Below, one piece after another: positions 22,381 through 36,000 of a stretch of 64,000 nt of DNA (positions are counted from its first letter, which is position 1; each line of letters starts with the position of its first letter). Under the pieces are notes generated by a model. It saw only the letters and a program-made list of their open reading frames with translations. It did no database searches and was not told the origin of the DNA. The stretch is taken from contig NZ_JBLZPK010000065.1 in NCBI RefSeq assembly GCF_049199905.1, positions 170,382 through 234,381 on the forward strand, read 5' to 3'. Made by a program: the position numbers and the translations under genes. Source of the stretch: Shinella sp032095155 (GTDB lineage Bacteria; Pseudomonadota; Alphaproteobacteria; Rhizobiales; Rhizobiaceae).

Positions 22381-22416
22381 TATGAATTGCCCGAAAATAA
22401 GAGATGGGGACAGGCA

Positions 22417-23559
22417 ATGAAATCTCTCGGCAATATTCGTCGCGCCTTTGCACCGTGGACGGACCCGGACGCAAAACCATACATCACGTTCCGCAATGTC
22501 ACGAAGAGGTTCGGCGATTTCACGGCCGTCGATGATCTCACACTCAACATCTATCACCGCGAGTTCTTCGCGCTGCTCGGCGCATCGGGCTGCGGCAAGT
22601 CCACGCTGCTGCGCATGCTGGCCGGCTTCGAGCGACCGACCTCGGGCGAGATCATCCTCGACGGCCAGGACATTGCCGGCATCCCGCCCTACAAGCGGCC
22701 CGTAAACATGATGTTCCAGTCCTACGCACTCTTCCCGCACATGTCGGTCGAGAGCAATATCGGTTTCGGCCTGCGCCAGGACGGCATGCCGAAGAACGAG
22801 ATCGCCGAGCGCGTCACCCAAATGCTCAAGCTGGTGAAGCTGGAGAAATTCGCCAAGCGCAAGCCGCACCAGCTTTCCGGTGGCCAGCGCCAGCGCGTGG
22901 CGCTCGCCCGTTCGCTCGCCAAGCGCCCGAAAGTGCTGCTGCTCGACGAGCCGCTCGGCGCGCTCGACAAGAAGCTGCGCGAGGAAACCCAGTTCGAACT
23001 GATGGATTTGCAGCAGGAACTCGGCCTGACCTTCGTCGTCGTGACCCACGACCAGGAAGAGGCAATGACCATGGCCGACCGCATCGCGGTGATGAGCCAC
23101 GGCAAGGTCATCCAGGTCGCGACGCCGGCGGAAATCTACGAGGCGCCGAACTCCCGCTTCGTGGCCGACTTCATCGGCGACGTGAACATTCTCGACGGCA
23201 AGGTCTCGGCCAGCGGCAACGGCAAGATCGAACTCGCCGTCGCTGAAGGCTTCACCGTGCGCACCGCCACCGGCAACACGCCGGCCGCAGGCTCCGCCGC
23301 AGGTTTCGCCATCCGTCCGGAGAAGCTGAAGGTCACGCGGGCCGCCCCCGCCGACGCATCCGTCAACGCCGCGCAGGGCGAGATCTGGGATATCGGCTAT
23401 CTCGGCGACATGACGGTCTTCTACGTCAAGCTCGCCAGCGGCAAGGTGGTGAAGGCCTCCATGCTGAATGCGCAGCGCGAGGTCGAGGACCCGATCGCCT
23501 ATGACGAAAAGGTCTGGGTCTCCTTCGGCGAAACGGCCGGCGTCGTGCTGAAGGATTGA
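22417..23559 (+). CDS. potG: Polyamine ABC transporter ATPase
   Basis: A 380-residue ATPase with Walker A (GASGCGKST), signature LSGGQRQRVALARS, Walker B (VLLLDEPLGALD) and H-loop (VVTHDQEEAMTMADR), followed by a TOBE domain. Its N-terminal extension with DPDAKPYITFRNVTKRFG is typical of PotG/PotA. ATG 22417 is chosen because it starts the conserved MKSLGN segment; upstream in-frame starts fall inside the stem-loop. It precedes potH by four bases. Confidence 0.94.
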   Translation: MKSLGNIRRAFAPWTDPDAKPYITFRNVTKRFGDFTAVDDLTLNIYHREFFALLGASGCGKSTLLRMLAGFERPTSGEIILDGQDIAGIPPYKRPVNMMFQSYALFPHMSVESNIGFGLRQDGMPKNEIAERVTQMLKLVKLEKFAKRKPHQLSGGQRQRVALARSLAKRPKVLLLDEPLGALDKKLREETQFELMDLQQELGLTFVVVTHDQEEAMTMADRIAVMSHGKVIQVATPAEIYEAPNSRFVADFIGDVNILDGKVSASGNGKIELAVAEGFTVRTATGNTPAAGSAAGFAIRPEKLKVTRAAPADASVNAAQGEIWDIGYLGDMTVFYVKLASGKVVKASMLNAQREVEDPIAYDEKVWVSFGETAGVVLKD

Positions 23560-23563
23560 CCCG

Positions 23564-24475
23564 ATGAAGAAGCTCGGCTCCGCCATCTTCAGCCGCCTTG
23601 TCATCATCATTCCCTATGCCTGGCTGCTGTTCTTCTTCCTCATCCCCTTCTTCATCGTCTTCCGCATTTCGCTGTCGACAACGGCCATCGCCCAGCCGCC
23701 TTACGAGCCGGCTTTCGCATGGTCGGACGGCTTGTCCGGTATTCTGACGAAGATGGGGCAATTCAGCTTCGATAATTTCATCTGGCTGACCGAGGATTCG
23801 CTCTATTTCAACGCCTATATGTCGAGCATCTGGATCGCCGGCGTTTCCACGCTGGTGACGCTCCTGATCGGCTATCCCATCGCCTATGGCATGGCGCAGG
23901 CTCCGCGCACGTTGCGACCCACGCTCCTGATGCTGGTGATCCTGCCGTTCTGGACCAGCTTCCTCATCCGCGTCTATGCCTGGATTGCCATCCTGAAACC
24001 CGAAGGGCTGCTCAACCAGTTCCTGCTGAACCTCGGCGTCATCGACCAGCCGCTGATCATCATGAACACCAATTGGGCGATCTATATCGGTATTGTCTAT
24101 TCCTATCTGCCCTTCATGATCCTGCCGCTCTATTCCGCGCTGGAGAAGATGGACAACACCCTGATCGAGGCCGCACAGGATCTCGGCTGCCCGCAGATGA
24201 CCGCGTTCTGGAAGGTGACCTTCCCGCTCTCCATTCCCGGCATCGTCGCGGGCTGCATGCTGGTCTTCATTCCGGCCGTGGGCGAGTTCGTCATTCCCGA
24301 CCTGCTCGGCGGATCGCAGACGCTGATGATCGGCAAGACGTTGTGGAACGAATTCAACGCAAACCGCGACTGGCCGGTCTCGGCTGCCGTCGCAACCATC
24401 CTGCTCCTCATCCTGGTCGTGCCCATCGTGTTCTTCCAGAATGCGCAGGCCAAGGCCGAAGAGCAGGGGAGGTAA
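23564..24475 (+). CDS. potH: Polyamine ABC transporter permease PotH
   Basis: A 303-residue permease with six hydrophobic helices. The EAA loop (IEAAQDLGCPQMTAFWKVTFPLSIPGI, about residues 203-229) marks ATPase contact. The first periplasmic loop is long (about 65 residues), as usual for PotB/PotH. It starts four bases after potG and ends four bases before potI, so the membrane subunits should be translated together. Confidence 0.94.
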   Translation: MKKLGSAIFSRLVIIIPYAWLLFFFLIPFFIVFRISLSTTAIAQPPYEPAFAWSDGLSGILTKMGQFSFDNFIWLTEDSLYFNAYMSSIWIAGVSTLVTLLIGYPIAYGMAQAPRTLRPTLLMLVILPFWTSFLIRVYAWIAILKPEGLLNQFLLNLGVIDQPLIIMNTNWAIYIGIVYSYLPFMILPLYSALEKMDNTLIEAAQDLGCPQMTAFWKVTFPLSIPGIVAGCMLVFIPAVGEFVIPDLLGGSQTLMIGKTLWNEFNANRDWPVSAAVATILLLILVVPIVFFQNAQAKAEEQGR

Positions 24476-24479
24476 GCCC

Positions 24480-25298
24480 ATGAACACCTGGTCCCGTTTC
24501 AATATCGCATCGGTCGTTCTCGGCTTTTCCTTCCTCTATCTGCCGATCGTGCTGCTGGTCGTCTTCTCCTTCAACGAGTCCAAGCTCGTAACGGTCTGGG
24601 CCGGCTTCTCGACCAAATGGTACGTTTCGCTGTTCCACAATCAGGGCCTGATGGACGCCGCCTGGGTGACGATCCGCGTGGCGCTGATCTCGGCAACGGC
24701 GGCCACGGCCCTGGGCACCATGGCGGCGCTGGCGCTGACGCGCTATACGCGTTTCCGTGGCCGGCTGCTGTTTTCCGGCATGGTCTACGCGCCGCTCGTC
24801 ATGCCGGAGGTCATCACCGGCCTGTCGCTGCTGCTGCTCTTCGTCGCTATCGGCTTCGACCGCGGCTTCGTCACGGTCATGCTGGCGCATATTACCTTCT
24901 CGATGTGCTTCGTGACGGTGGTGGTGCAGTCGCGTCTGCTCTCCTTCGACCGTTCTGTTGAAGAGGCCGCGCTGGACCTTGGCGCAACGCCGGTCAGGAC
25001 CTTCCTGGAGGTGACGCTTCCGATCATCGCGCCGGCCGTTCTGTCCGGCTGGATGCTGGCGCTGACGCTGTCGCTCGACGACCTCGTCATTTCCTCGTTC
25101 ACGTCAGGCCCCGGCGCCACCACGCTGCCGATGAAGATCTACAGCCAGGTGCGTTTGGGTGTGACGCCGGAAATCAACGCGGCCTGCACCCTGCTCATCG
25201 GCTTCGTCGCCATCGGCGTCATCATTGCTTCGATCATGACGAAGCGCCGCGAGGTGCAGCGTCAACGCGATGAGCAGGCGGCCTTCGCCGGCCGCTGA
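24480..25298 (+). CDS. potI: Polyamine ABC transporter permease PotI
   Basis: A 272-residue second permease, with six helices and an EAA motif (EEAALDLGATPVRTFLEVTLPIIAPAV). The segment FNESKLVTVWAGFSTKWYVSLF after the first helix is characteristic of PotC/PotI. ATG 24480 follows GGGGAGG. It is the last gene of potFGHI and is convergent with the AsmA-like gene, 18 bases away, with no clear terminator between them. Confidence 0.94.
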   Translation: MNTWSRFNIASVVLGFSFLYLPIVLLVVFSFNESKLVTVWAGFSTKWYVSLFHNQGLMDAAWVTIRVALISATAATALGTMAALALTRYTRFRGRLLFSGMVYAPLVMPEVITGLSLLLLFVAIGFDRGFVTVMLAHITFSMCFVTVVVQSRLLSFDRSVEEAALDLGATPVRTFLEVTLPIIAPAVLSGWMLALTLSLDDLVISSFTSGPGATTLPMKIYSQVRLGVTPEINAACTLLIGFVAIGVIIASIMTKRREVQRQRDEQAAFAGR

Positions 25299-25316
25299 GC
25301 ATTCAGCAAAATGCGA

Positions 25317-27164
25317 TTACTGGCGGGGCTGCTGCCCCGTCAGAATCGAGATGGGCGAGATCACCGGCTCCGGCCAGGACCCGCCGACGAAGAAGCTGAG
25401 GGCCGGATTGACCACGGCCGCATCCGCCTGCGGCCTGTCGGCCAGCGTCCCGGCCAGCGCCAGGCTTCCCGAACGATAGGGGATCATGCCGGACAGCGTC
25501 AGAAGCTTCTCGTTGCTTTCGATCTCCGCCTTGGTGAGTTCGGCAATGCCCCGGTCGAGCCGGGCTTCCAGATCGGCGCGCACGAAATCGAAGGAGCCAT
25601 CAGCGGCACTGGAGATACTGAAAAAGGCGTTTTTCGCGGCCTGTTCCTCGAAGGCCTGACGGTTGAAATGGGTCAGTGTTCCCGGTCCCATGCGCAGGCG
25701 GAACTGGCCGGACATATCCGATAGCGTCGTTGCCCAAAGCGGTCGGTCCGTCGAAAGCTCGAAATCGGCCGAGCCATGGCCTGACGGCAGCGGTCCGGGC
25801 AGCGCGAGCGTGCTGACGACCGTGCCGATATCGACATTATCAAGCGACATCTGCACCTGCGCACCGCCGCGGAACCCCTGTTCGTTCAGCGCGATGCGGC
25901 CGGTCATGCGGCCGTCGAGGAGCGTGCTGTCGCCGACGTCGAAGGAGGCGCGGCCGTTTTCGATGCGTATGCCCGCGGCCAGACCCTGCAGCGAAAAAGG
26001 CGCGAACTCCGCCGTCTTGGCGGAGAGACGCAGATCCATGCCGAACTGGTGCACGAAAGCCGTATCGAGCGGCGTCGCGGTCTCCTTGGAGCCCGGCAGC
26101 GGCGCAAAGGCCGAAAGCAGGGCCTTGAGGTCGATATGATCGAAGGCCAGCGTGCCGCCGATCTGGGGCAGGCCGCGCGGCGGCAGATTGACGTCGAGCA
26201 CGCCGGTCGCCTCGACATTGTCGAGAGCGAGCTTCACGTCCTCGAGCTTGGCCGTGTAGCCGGCCGTCGCGACCTTCGCCTCGACATTCACCGACCCGAC
26301 ATTGCCGATGGCGGAAATGTCCTTGCCCTGCCAGGCGAGCAGATGGGCAAGCGACGGCGTCGAAAGCTGCATGGTGCCGGCAGCGAAGGCGGCATGTGAA
26401 AGGTTGGCCATGCCCTCGAAATTCAGCGTCGCCGGATCGGCGGACAGGCTGGTGCGGGCATTGGCGTTGCGCCCTGCCAACAGTGCCAGCGGCTGGTCGC
26501 AGCCAAAGGTCCAGCGGGTCATCTCGCCGTTGACGATGCCGGAAAGCGAGAGGTCCATGGGCTGGCGGAGCGCCGGCCAGGTGATGATGCCGTTGATATC
26601 GGACACGCGATAGGCCGGCGTCTCGCCTGCACGGGCGACCTCAAGGATGCCGTCGGTGATGGTGATCGTGCCGAGACGCTCGCTCGGCATGGCGAGGATC
26701 GCATGTCCCTCGGGCGTCGCGGCGGTCACATCGATCGCCTGCGCCAGCCAGCCGCTGTGTTTCCAGTTGAAGGCGCCCGCCGCATTCCAGCCGACGCGCA
26801 CCGTTGGACGCACCAGTTCGAGATCGCTGAAGACGGGATCGCCGCGCACCGCGCCAATGAGATCGAAAGTCGCCGAAATCGTCTCGACGGACGCCAGTTC
26901 CTCGCTCTTGCCGTCGACCGGACGCGTGGCGATGCGCACATTGCCGATCGTCACGCGCGGATAGGGCCAGAAGGCAAATTCCGGCTCCTTGCCGATGCGC
27001 ACCTCAGCCCCCGTCCAGGCCTCCAGCGTTTCCTTGATCGCCTTGCCGACGGTGTCGGTCTGGAGAAGGAAGGGAACGCCGATACGCACCGCAAACAGCA
27101 AGGCGAGCGCGACAAGGAGACCCCGCACCAGGAGCTTTGAACGGATGAAACGGGACAGGGTCAT
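25317..27164 (-). CDS. AsmA family protein
   Basis: A 615-residue protein with one N-terminal membrane helix (LLVRGLLVALALLFAVRIGVPFLL, about residues 12-35), then a large periplasmic domain. The N-terminal AsmA region is recognisable (EAWTGAEVRIG, FAFWPYPRVTIGNVRIA), and a second AsmA-type block occurs near residues 430-580. AsmA-like proteins span the envelope and are linked to outer-membrane lipid transport or assembly; the precise role of this member is unknown. It is divergent from acetoacetyl-CoA synthetase. Confidence 0.85.
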   Translation of the reverse strand: MTLSRFIRSKLLVRGLLVALALLFAVRIGVPFLLQTDTVGKAIKETLEAWTGAEVRIGKEPEFAFWPYPRVTIGNVRIATRPVDGKSEELASVETISATFDLIGAVRGDPVFSDLELVRPTVRVGWNAAGAFNWKHSGWLAQAIDVTAATPEGHAILAMPSERLGTITITDGILEVARAGETPAYRVSDINGIITWPALRQPMDLSLSGIVNGEMTRWTFGCDQPLALLAGRNANARTSLSADPATLNFEGMANLSHAAFAAGTMQLSTPSLAHLLAWQGKDISAIGNVGSVNVEAKVATAGYTAKLEDVKLALDNVEATGVLDVNLPPRGLPQIGGTLAFDHIDLKALLSAFAPLPGSKETATPLDTAFVHQFGMDLRLSAKTAEFAPFSLQGLAAGIRIENGRASFDVGDSTLLDGRMTGRIALNEQGFRGGAQVQMSLDNVDIGTVVSTLALPGPLPSGHGSADFELSTDRPLWATTLSDMSGQFRLRMGPGTLTHFNRQAFEEQAAKNAFFSISSAADGSFDFVRADLEARLDRGIAELTKAEIESNEKLLTLSGMIPYRSGSLALAGTLADRPQADAAVVNPALSFFVGGSWPEPVISPISILTGQQPRQ

Positions 27165-27345
27165 TCGGGCACGGATCCTCTGCCGTCAGCTCTTTTATTG
27201 GGTTGCGCGAAGGGGATAGGCGCTCGGGGCGAAGAAATCAAATGTTGCCATGGCGGAATTGCGTTCGTCGGTGCCGCGAACCGGCAGCCGGTGCTTTTTA
27301 TTGCGACGCAACATGGTATACGAATGCGATGGAGTGGAGGAAAGC

Positions 27346-29298
<1,953 letters not shown>

Positions 29299-29309
29299 GC
29301 GCCGCTAGA

Positions 29310-29354
29310 GTTTGTCAGGGAAAAGTGGGAACCGGTTTTCCCGAGAAGACAAAC
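29310..29354. repeat. Dispersed intergenic inverted repeat
   Basis: Nested inverted repeats GTTTGTC / GACAAAC and GGGAAAA / TTTTCCC surround GTGGGAACCGG. The core is related to the repeat at 1136-1179. This sequence type is common in intergenic DNA of Rhizobiales. Confidence 0.6.
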
Positions 29355-29369
29355 GAGAACAAGGAAATC

Positions 29370-29401
29370 GAGAGTCTGTCTGGTTGACCAGACAGACTCT
29401 C
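29370..29401. repeat. Perfect 14-bp inverted repeat
   Basis: GAGAGTCTGTCTGG and CCAGACAGACTCTC are separated by TTGA. No U-tract follows directly, so it is a weak terminator candidate for acsA2. It could also be an RNA-stabilising hairpin or a protein site. Confidence 0.7.
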
Positions 29402-29467
29402 GCATTAACGGTTTTTTGCCGGTCGAATTAACCAAATGCACGAAGTTGTGAACAAAAGGTTTGTGCC

Positions 29468-29492
29468 GGAACGGGCCGGGTAAGGTTTTGTT
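29468..29492 (+). promoter_or_regulatory. ECF-sigma-like promoter of the candidate sRNA
   Basis: The -35-like box is GGAAC (29468-29472) and the -10-like box is TGTT (29489-29492), with a 16-base spacer. It differs by one base from the EcfG/RpoE2-type consensus -10. Confidence 0.35.
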
Positions 29493-29498
29493 AAGCCG

Positions 29499-29643
29499 GG
29501 ATGGGGCAAGGTCGTCCCAACTTGAGCACGCCCGATGTGAGGGCGTTCCGGTCGCACCCGACCCCGATGGCATGAGGCCGTTCACTTTCGCTTTTGTTGG
29601 ACAGCATTCAAACTATCGGGGCGGCTTTTGCCGCCCTTTTTTT
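29499..29643 (+). ncRNA. Candidate intergenic small RNA
   Basis: A strong rho-independent terminator (GGGCGGC-TTTT-GCCGCCC plus seven T, 29619-29643) lies 320 bases beyond acsA2, with no coding frame of quality between. Upstream, GGAAC-N16-TGTT (29468-29492) resembles the promoter of rhizobial general-stress ECF sigma factors (GGAAC-N16/17-CGTT). Transcription from there would give an RNA of about 145 nucleotides ending at the stop codon of the convergent fbpB gene. No known RNA family was recognised by eye. Confidence 0.45.
29619..29643 (+). terminator. Strong rho-independent terminator
   Basis: A seven-bp GC stem GGGCGGC / GCCGCCC with a TTTT loop and a run of seven T. The T-run overlaps the fbpB stop codon on the other strand. 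Orientation is rightward only, since no T-run exists on the minus strand. Confidence 0.9.
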
Positions 29644-31324
29644 ATGCGCCCGTTTTGTCCAGGGACCGGGACACCAGAAACACCGGAATGAGCCCGACCG
29701 CGACGATGATGATCGCGGGCACCCCGGCATCCTCCACCTTCGCCCGTGACGCATCCTCATAGACCAGCGTCGCCAGCGTGTTGAAGTTGAACGGGCGCAG
29801 CATGATCGTCGCCGAGAGCTCCTTCATCGTCTCGATGAAGACGAGGAGGGCGGCCGTCAGCGTGGCCGGGCGCATCATCGGCAGGAGCACGGTCCAGAGC
29901 GTCTGGCTGCTGGTGCGGCCGAGCGTGCGGGCCGCCATGTCGAGATGCGGCGAGAGCTTGTGGAAGCCGGCATCAACAGTGCCCTCGGCCATCATGAGAA
30001 ACCGCACCGTGCAGGCATAGATGATGGCAAACCCGGTGCCGGAAAGAACGAGGCCGGTCGAAATGCCGAGATTGGCACGCAAAAAGGCATCCACCGCATT
30101 GTCGAAATTGGCGAGCGGAATGAGCACGCCCATGGCCAGCACCGTGCCGGGTACGCCATAGCCGAAGGAGGCGAAACGCCCGGCGGCGCTGTTGAGGCGC
30201 GAGCGGGTCGTGCGGGCGGCATAGGCGAGCAGGAAGGCAAGCAGCACGGCGACGGCGGCCGTCGAGCCGGAGACGAGCACGCTGTTCCACAGGGCCGAGA
30301 GCAGCCGCGTCGAGGCGAATTCCTCGATCCGCCGCGCGGCGTAGCCGCCCAGAACATAAACCGGAATGGCGAAACCGATGACGGGGGGCGTGAGGCATGC
30401 GAGGCTCGCCGCCCATTTCTTCCAGCCGTTCAGCTTGAGGCGTACGGAATCATGTACCGCGGCCGTCGTCTTCTGGCTGGCGAAGCGCTGCCGGCGGCGT
30501 GCGGCGCGTTCCACCATCATCAGGCAGACGACGAAGACCAGCATGACGCAGGCGATCTGCGCGGCACCGGCAAGGCTGCCCCGATTGAGCCAGGTGTCGA
30601 AGATCGAGAAGGTCAGCGTCTGTACGCCGAGATATTCGACCGCGCCGATATCGTTCAGCGTTTCCATGGCGACGAGCGTCAGCCCCACCATGATCGCCGG
30701 CCGCGCCATCGGGATCTGGATCCTTGCGAAAACCTTGAGCGGCCCGGCACCGAGCGTGCGCGCCACATCCGCCGCCGCGCGGCCCTGCATGAGGAACATC
30801 GAGCGGGCGGCGAGATAGATATAGGGATAGAGTACGCTCGACAGCACCAGCATGGCGCCGCCGGTGGTGCGCACTTCCGGAAACCAGTAGTCGCGGCTCG
30901 TCTGGAAGCCGAAGAGCGCGCGATATGCGGTTTGCACCGGGCCGGTGAAGGAGAAGAACTCCGCAAACGCATAGGCGCCGAGATAGGCGGGAATGGCGAG
31001 CGGCAGGACGAGCAGGCCGGACAGGACCCGGCGGCCGGGAAAATCGCAGCTGGCCACCAGCCAGGCCGTGATGACGCCGGTGACGGTGGTCAGGGTGGCG
31101 ACGCCGGCCAGCAGGATGAGCGTGCGCAGCGTCGCGCGCGGAATGACGTTGCTCAGGAGATGCGGCCAGTTGTCGACGCCACCCGTCGCCGCGATGACGA
31201 CGATGGCGATGGCCGGCATGAGGACGATGGCCGCGGCAAGCACCGCGGAGGCGGAGAGAAGCGGATGGCGGGCCGCACCCGAGCGGCGATGCACGCGTGG
31301 CGCGCTTTCGGACTGGACCTGCAA
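29642..31324 (-). CDS. fbpB: Iron(III) ABC transporter permease FbpB/SfuB (fused double permease)
   Basis: A permease of about 560 residues with two tandem BPD-transport domains and about twelve helices. Both halves carry an EAA loop (DVARTLGAGPLKVFARIQIPMARPAI and DMAARTLGRTSSQTLWTVLLPMMRPAT). Fused permeases of this type serve periplasmic ferric iron uptake. The matching binding protein fbpA is at 59288-60331; an ATPase (fbpC) is not in the window. TTG 31324 is preferred because GAGGAAA precedes it; TTG 31348 is in frame too. It lies downstream of the cbrA-like gene on the same strand. Confidence 0.85.
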   Translation of the reverse strand: MQVQSESAPRVHRRSGAARHPLLSASAVLAAAIVLMPAIAIVVIAATGGVDNWPHLLSNVIPRATLRTLILLAGVATLTTVTGVITAWLVASCDFPGRRVLSGLLVLPLAIPAYLGAYAFAEFFSFTGPVQTAYRALFGFQTSRDYWFPEVRTTGGAMLVLSSVLYPYIYLAARSMFLMQGRAAADVARTLGAGPLKVFARIQIPMARPAIMVGLTLVAMETLNDIGAVEYLGVQTLTFSIFDTWLNRGSLAGAAQIACVMLVFVVCLMMVERAARRRQRFASQKTTAAVHDSVRLKLNGWKKWAASLACLTPPVIGFAIPVYVLGGYAARRIEEFASTRLLSALWNSVLVSGSTAAVAVLLAFLLAYAARTTRSRLNSAAGRFASFGYGVPGTVLAMGVLIPLANFDNAVDAFLRANLGISTGLVLSGTGFAIIYACTVRFLMMAEGTVDAGFHKLSPHLDMAARTLGRTSSQTLWTVLLPMMRPATLTAALLVFIETMKELSATIMLRPFNFNTLATLVYEDASRAKVEDAGVPAIIIVAVGLIPVFLVSRSLDKTGA

Positions 31325-31403
31325 GGCGTTTCCTCGACGATGCGACAATCCCGTTCATGGCGGGATAGCCGAAAGGCGTTTTGTCGGTCCTAGAGCATCC
31401 GGC

Positions 31404-35003
<3,600 letters not shown>

Positions 35004-35142
35004 GTTCAGGCCTGTATCTGGCTTCCGGCGTCCCGGTTTTCAATTAACGCTTTATTAATAGCCGTGCTCCCCCGGAGGGTCCAGCGCCGGGGCCTGAAAG
35101 CCCGCGGCTTTCGGGCGGAAGGGTTAACGCCGCAAGGATTTA

Positions 35143-35191
35143 TTGTGCAGCGCACAAAATTGTTGCAATGCGAAATGAGATCGGCTATATA
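35143..35191 (+). promoter_or_regulatory. Phasin promoter with adjacent palindromic operator
   Basis: TTGTGC-AGC-GCACAA (35143-35157) is a perfect six-base inverted repeat directly upstream of a sigma-70-like promoter, TTGCAA (35163-35168) and TATATA (35186-35191) with 17-base spacing. The phasin start codon is 57 bases downstream. PhaR-type repressors bind TGC/GCA palindromes at phasin promoters, so this is a likely PhaR site by inference. Confidence 0.65.
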
Positions 35192-35247
35192 AGGGGCATC
35201 CAAGAACACGGCGCCTCTAGAGAGGGCCAAACCAAGGAGCGCATACC

Positions 35248-35697
35248 ATGGCTACCAAAAAGACCGACGACGTATTCTCGATCGCTTCCATCGACCCGTC
35301 CAAGATTTCCGAAAGCTTCCGCGACTTCGCCGAAAAGGGCGCAGCGCAGACCAAGGAAGCCTATGCCAAGATGAAGGAAGCCGCCGAAGACGCGACCAAG
35401 ACCGTTGAAGCGACGCTGGAAAGCGCGCAGGCCGGCTCCGTCGAACTCGGCCTCAAGGCAATCGACGCGCTCCGCACCAATGCCGAAAATTCGCTTTCGC
35501 ACATGGAAGCCCTGCTCGGCGTGAAGTCCGTTGCCGAACTCTTCGAACTGCAGACCGCCTTCCTGCGCAAGCAGGCCGAAGTCGCCGTCGAACAGGCCAA
35601 GTCGCTTCAGGAAACCTCCAAGAAGGTTGCCGAGAAGGTTTCGGCTCCGGGCAAGTCGGCCGCTGAAAAGGCCATGAAGTCCTTCAAGGCCGTCTAA
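35248..35697 (+). CDS. phaP: Phasin (PHA granule-associated protein)
   Basis: A 149-residue, almost fully helical protein rich in Ala, Lys and Glu with no signal peptide, typical of the phasin_2 family of rhizobia. It coats polyhydroxybutyrate granules. The segment SFRDFAEKGAAQTKEAYAKMKEAAEDATK and the region around NALLGVKSVAELFELQ-type (here EALLGVKSVAELFELQ) match the family, followed by a Lys/Ala-rich tail. ATG 35248 follows AAGGAG. It has its own promoter and terminator, so it is monocistronic. Confidence 0.92.
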   Translation: MATKKTDDVFSIASIDPSKISESFRDFAEKGAAQTKEAYAKMKEAAEDATKTVEATLESAQAGSVELGLKAIDALRTNAENSLSHMEALLGVKSVAELFELQTAFLRKQAEVAVEQAKSLQETSKKVAEKVSAPGKSAAEKAMKSFKAV

Positions 35698-35731
35698 GCC
35701 TGAGATAGCGCGGGTTTCGACCCTGTGATAG

Positions 35732-35760
35732 AATGGCCGGGCGATCGTCCGGCCATTTTC
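35732..35760 (+). terminator. Phasin terminator
   Basis: AATGGCCGG / CCGGCCATT with an eight-base loop, followed by TTC. It is 35 bases after the phasin stop. Confidence 0.75.
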
Positions 35761-35785
35761 GTTTGTGCAAGCCGATAAAAAACGC

Positions 35786-35814
35786 TTGAAAAATGGTGCG
35801 GCTGCCCGTATGTG
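35786..35814 (+). promoter_or_regulatory. Promoter of tRNA-His
   Basis: TTGAAA (35786-35791) and TATGTG (35809-35814) are 17 bases apart and end about 30 bases before the mature tRNA. Confidence 0.5.
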
Positions 35815-35843
35815 ACGCACCAAGCGCGGACGACGCGCCCTGT

Positions 35844-35920
35844 GCGGTTGTAGCTCAGTTGGTTAGAGCGCAGGTTTGTGGCACCTGAGGTCGGTGGTTC
35901 GACCCCACTCAACCGTACCA
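35844..35920 (+). tRNA. tRNA-His (anticodon GTG)
   Basis: A 77-base cloverleaf can be drawn: acceptor GCGGTTG / CAACCGT, D-arm with AGCTCAGTTGGTTAGAGC, anticodon stem CAGGT / ACCTG with loop TTGTGGC, and T-arm with GGTTCGACCCC. CCA is encoded. The base before position 1 is not a G paired to C73; instead the end is G1-U72 with A73, the form described for alphaproteobacterial tRNA-His. The 3' end serves as attachment site of the downstream island. Confidence 0.95.
35899..35920. other. attL core within tRNA-His 3' end
   Basis: The 22 bases from the T-loop to CCA match 43851-43872 at 19 positions. This is the left junction of the island. The intact tRNA end would have been supplied by the element. 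Confidence 0.7.
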
Positions 35921-35933
35921 CTTATTTTTGTGG

Positions 35934-35946
35934 TATCTATTTGATA
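35934..35946. repeat. Integrase-site-like repeat B, left copy
   Basis: TATCTATTTGATA lies 13 bases inside attL and matches TATCTATCTGATA at 43817-43829, 21 bases inside attR. It may be a core-proximal integrase or excisionase site. Confidence 0.45.
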
Positions 35947-35955
35947 TCGCTACGA

Positions 35956-35991
35956 AAAACGTCAATGCATTCCCTAGTGCATTGACGTTTT
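35956..35991. terminator. Hairpin after tRNA-His
   Basis: A perfect 14-bp stem, AAAACGTCAATGCA / TGCATTGACGTTTT, with an eight-base loop. The T-rich right arm could end tRNA transcription, and the stem lies within the attL region, so it may also be a protein site. Confidence 0.65.
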
Positions 35992-36000
35992 CGTCGTTTC

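Noticed and set aside
21769..23610. Long minus-strand frame opposite potF and potG
   Set aside because: Antisense to conserved ABC genes with no recognisable domain.
27310..27325. GTATAC as GntR/FadR-type operator for acsA2
   Set aside because: Only the six-base core is palindromic and no GntR gene is adjacent, so it is mentioned only in the gene entry.
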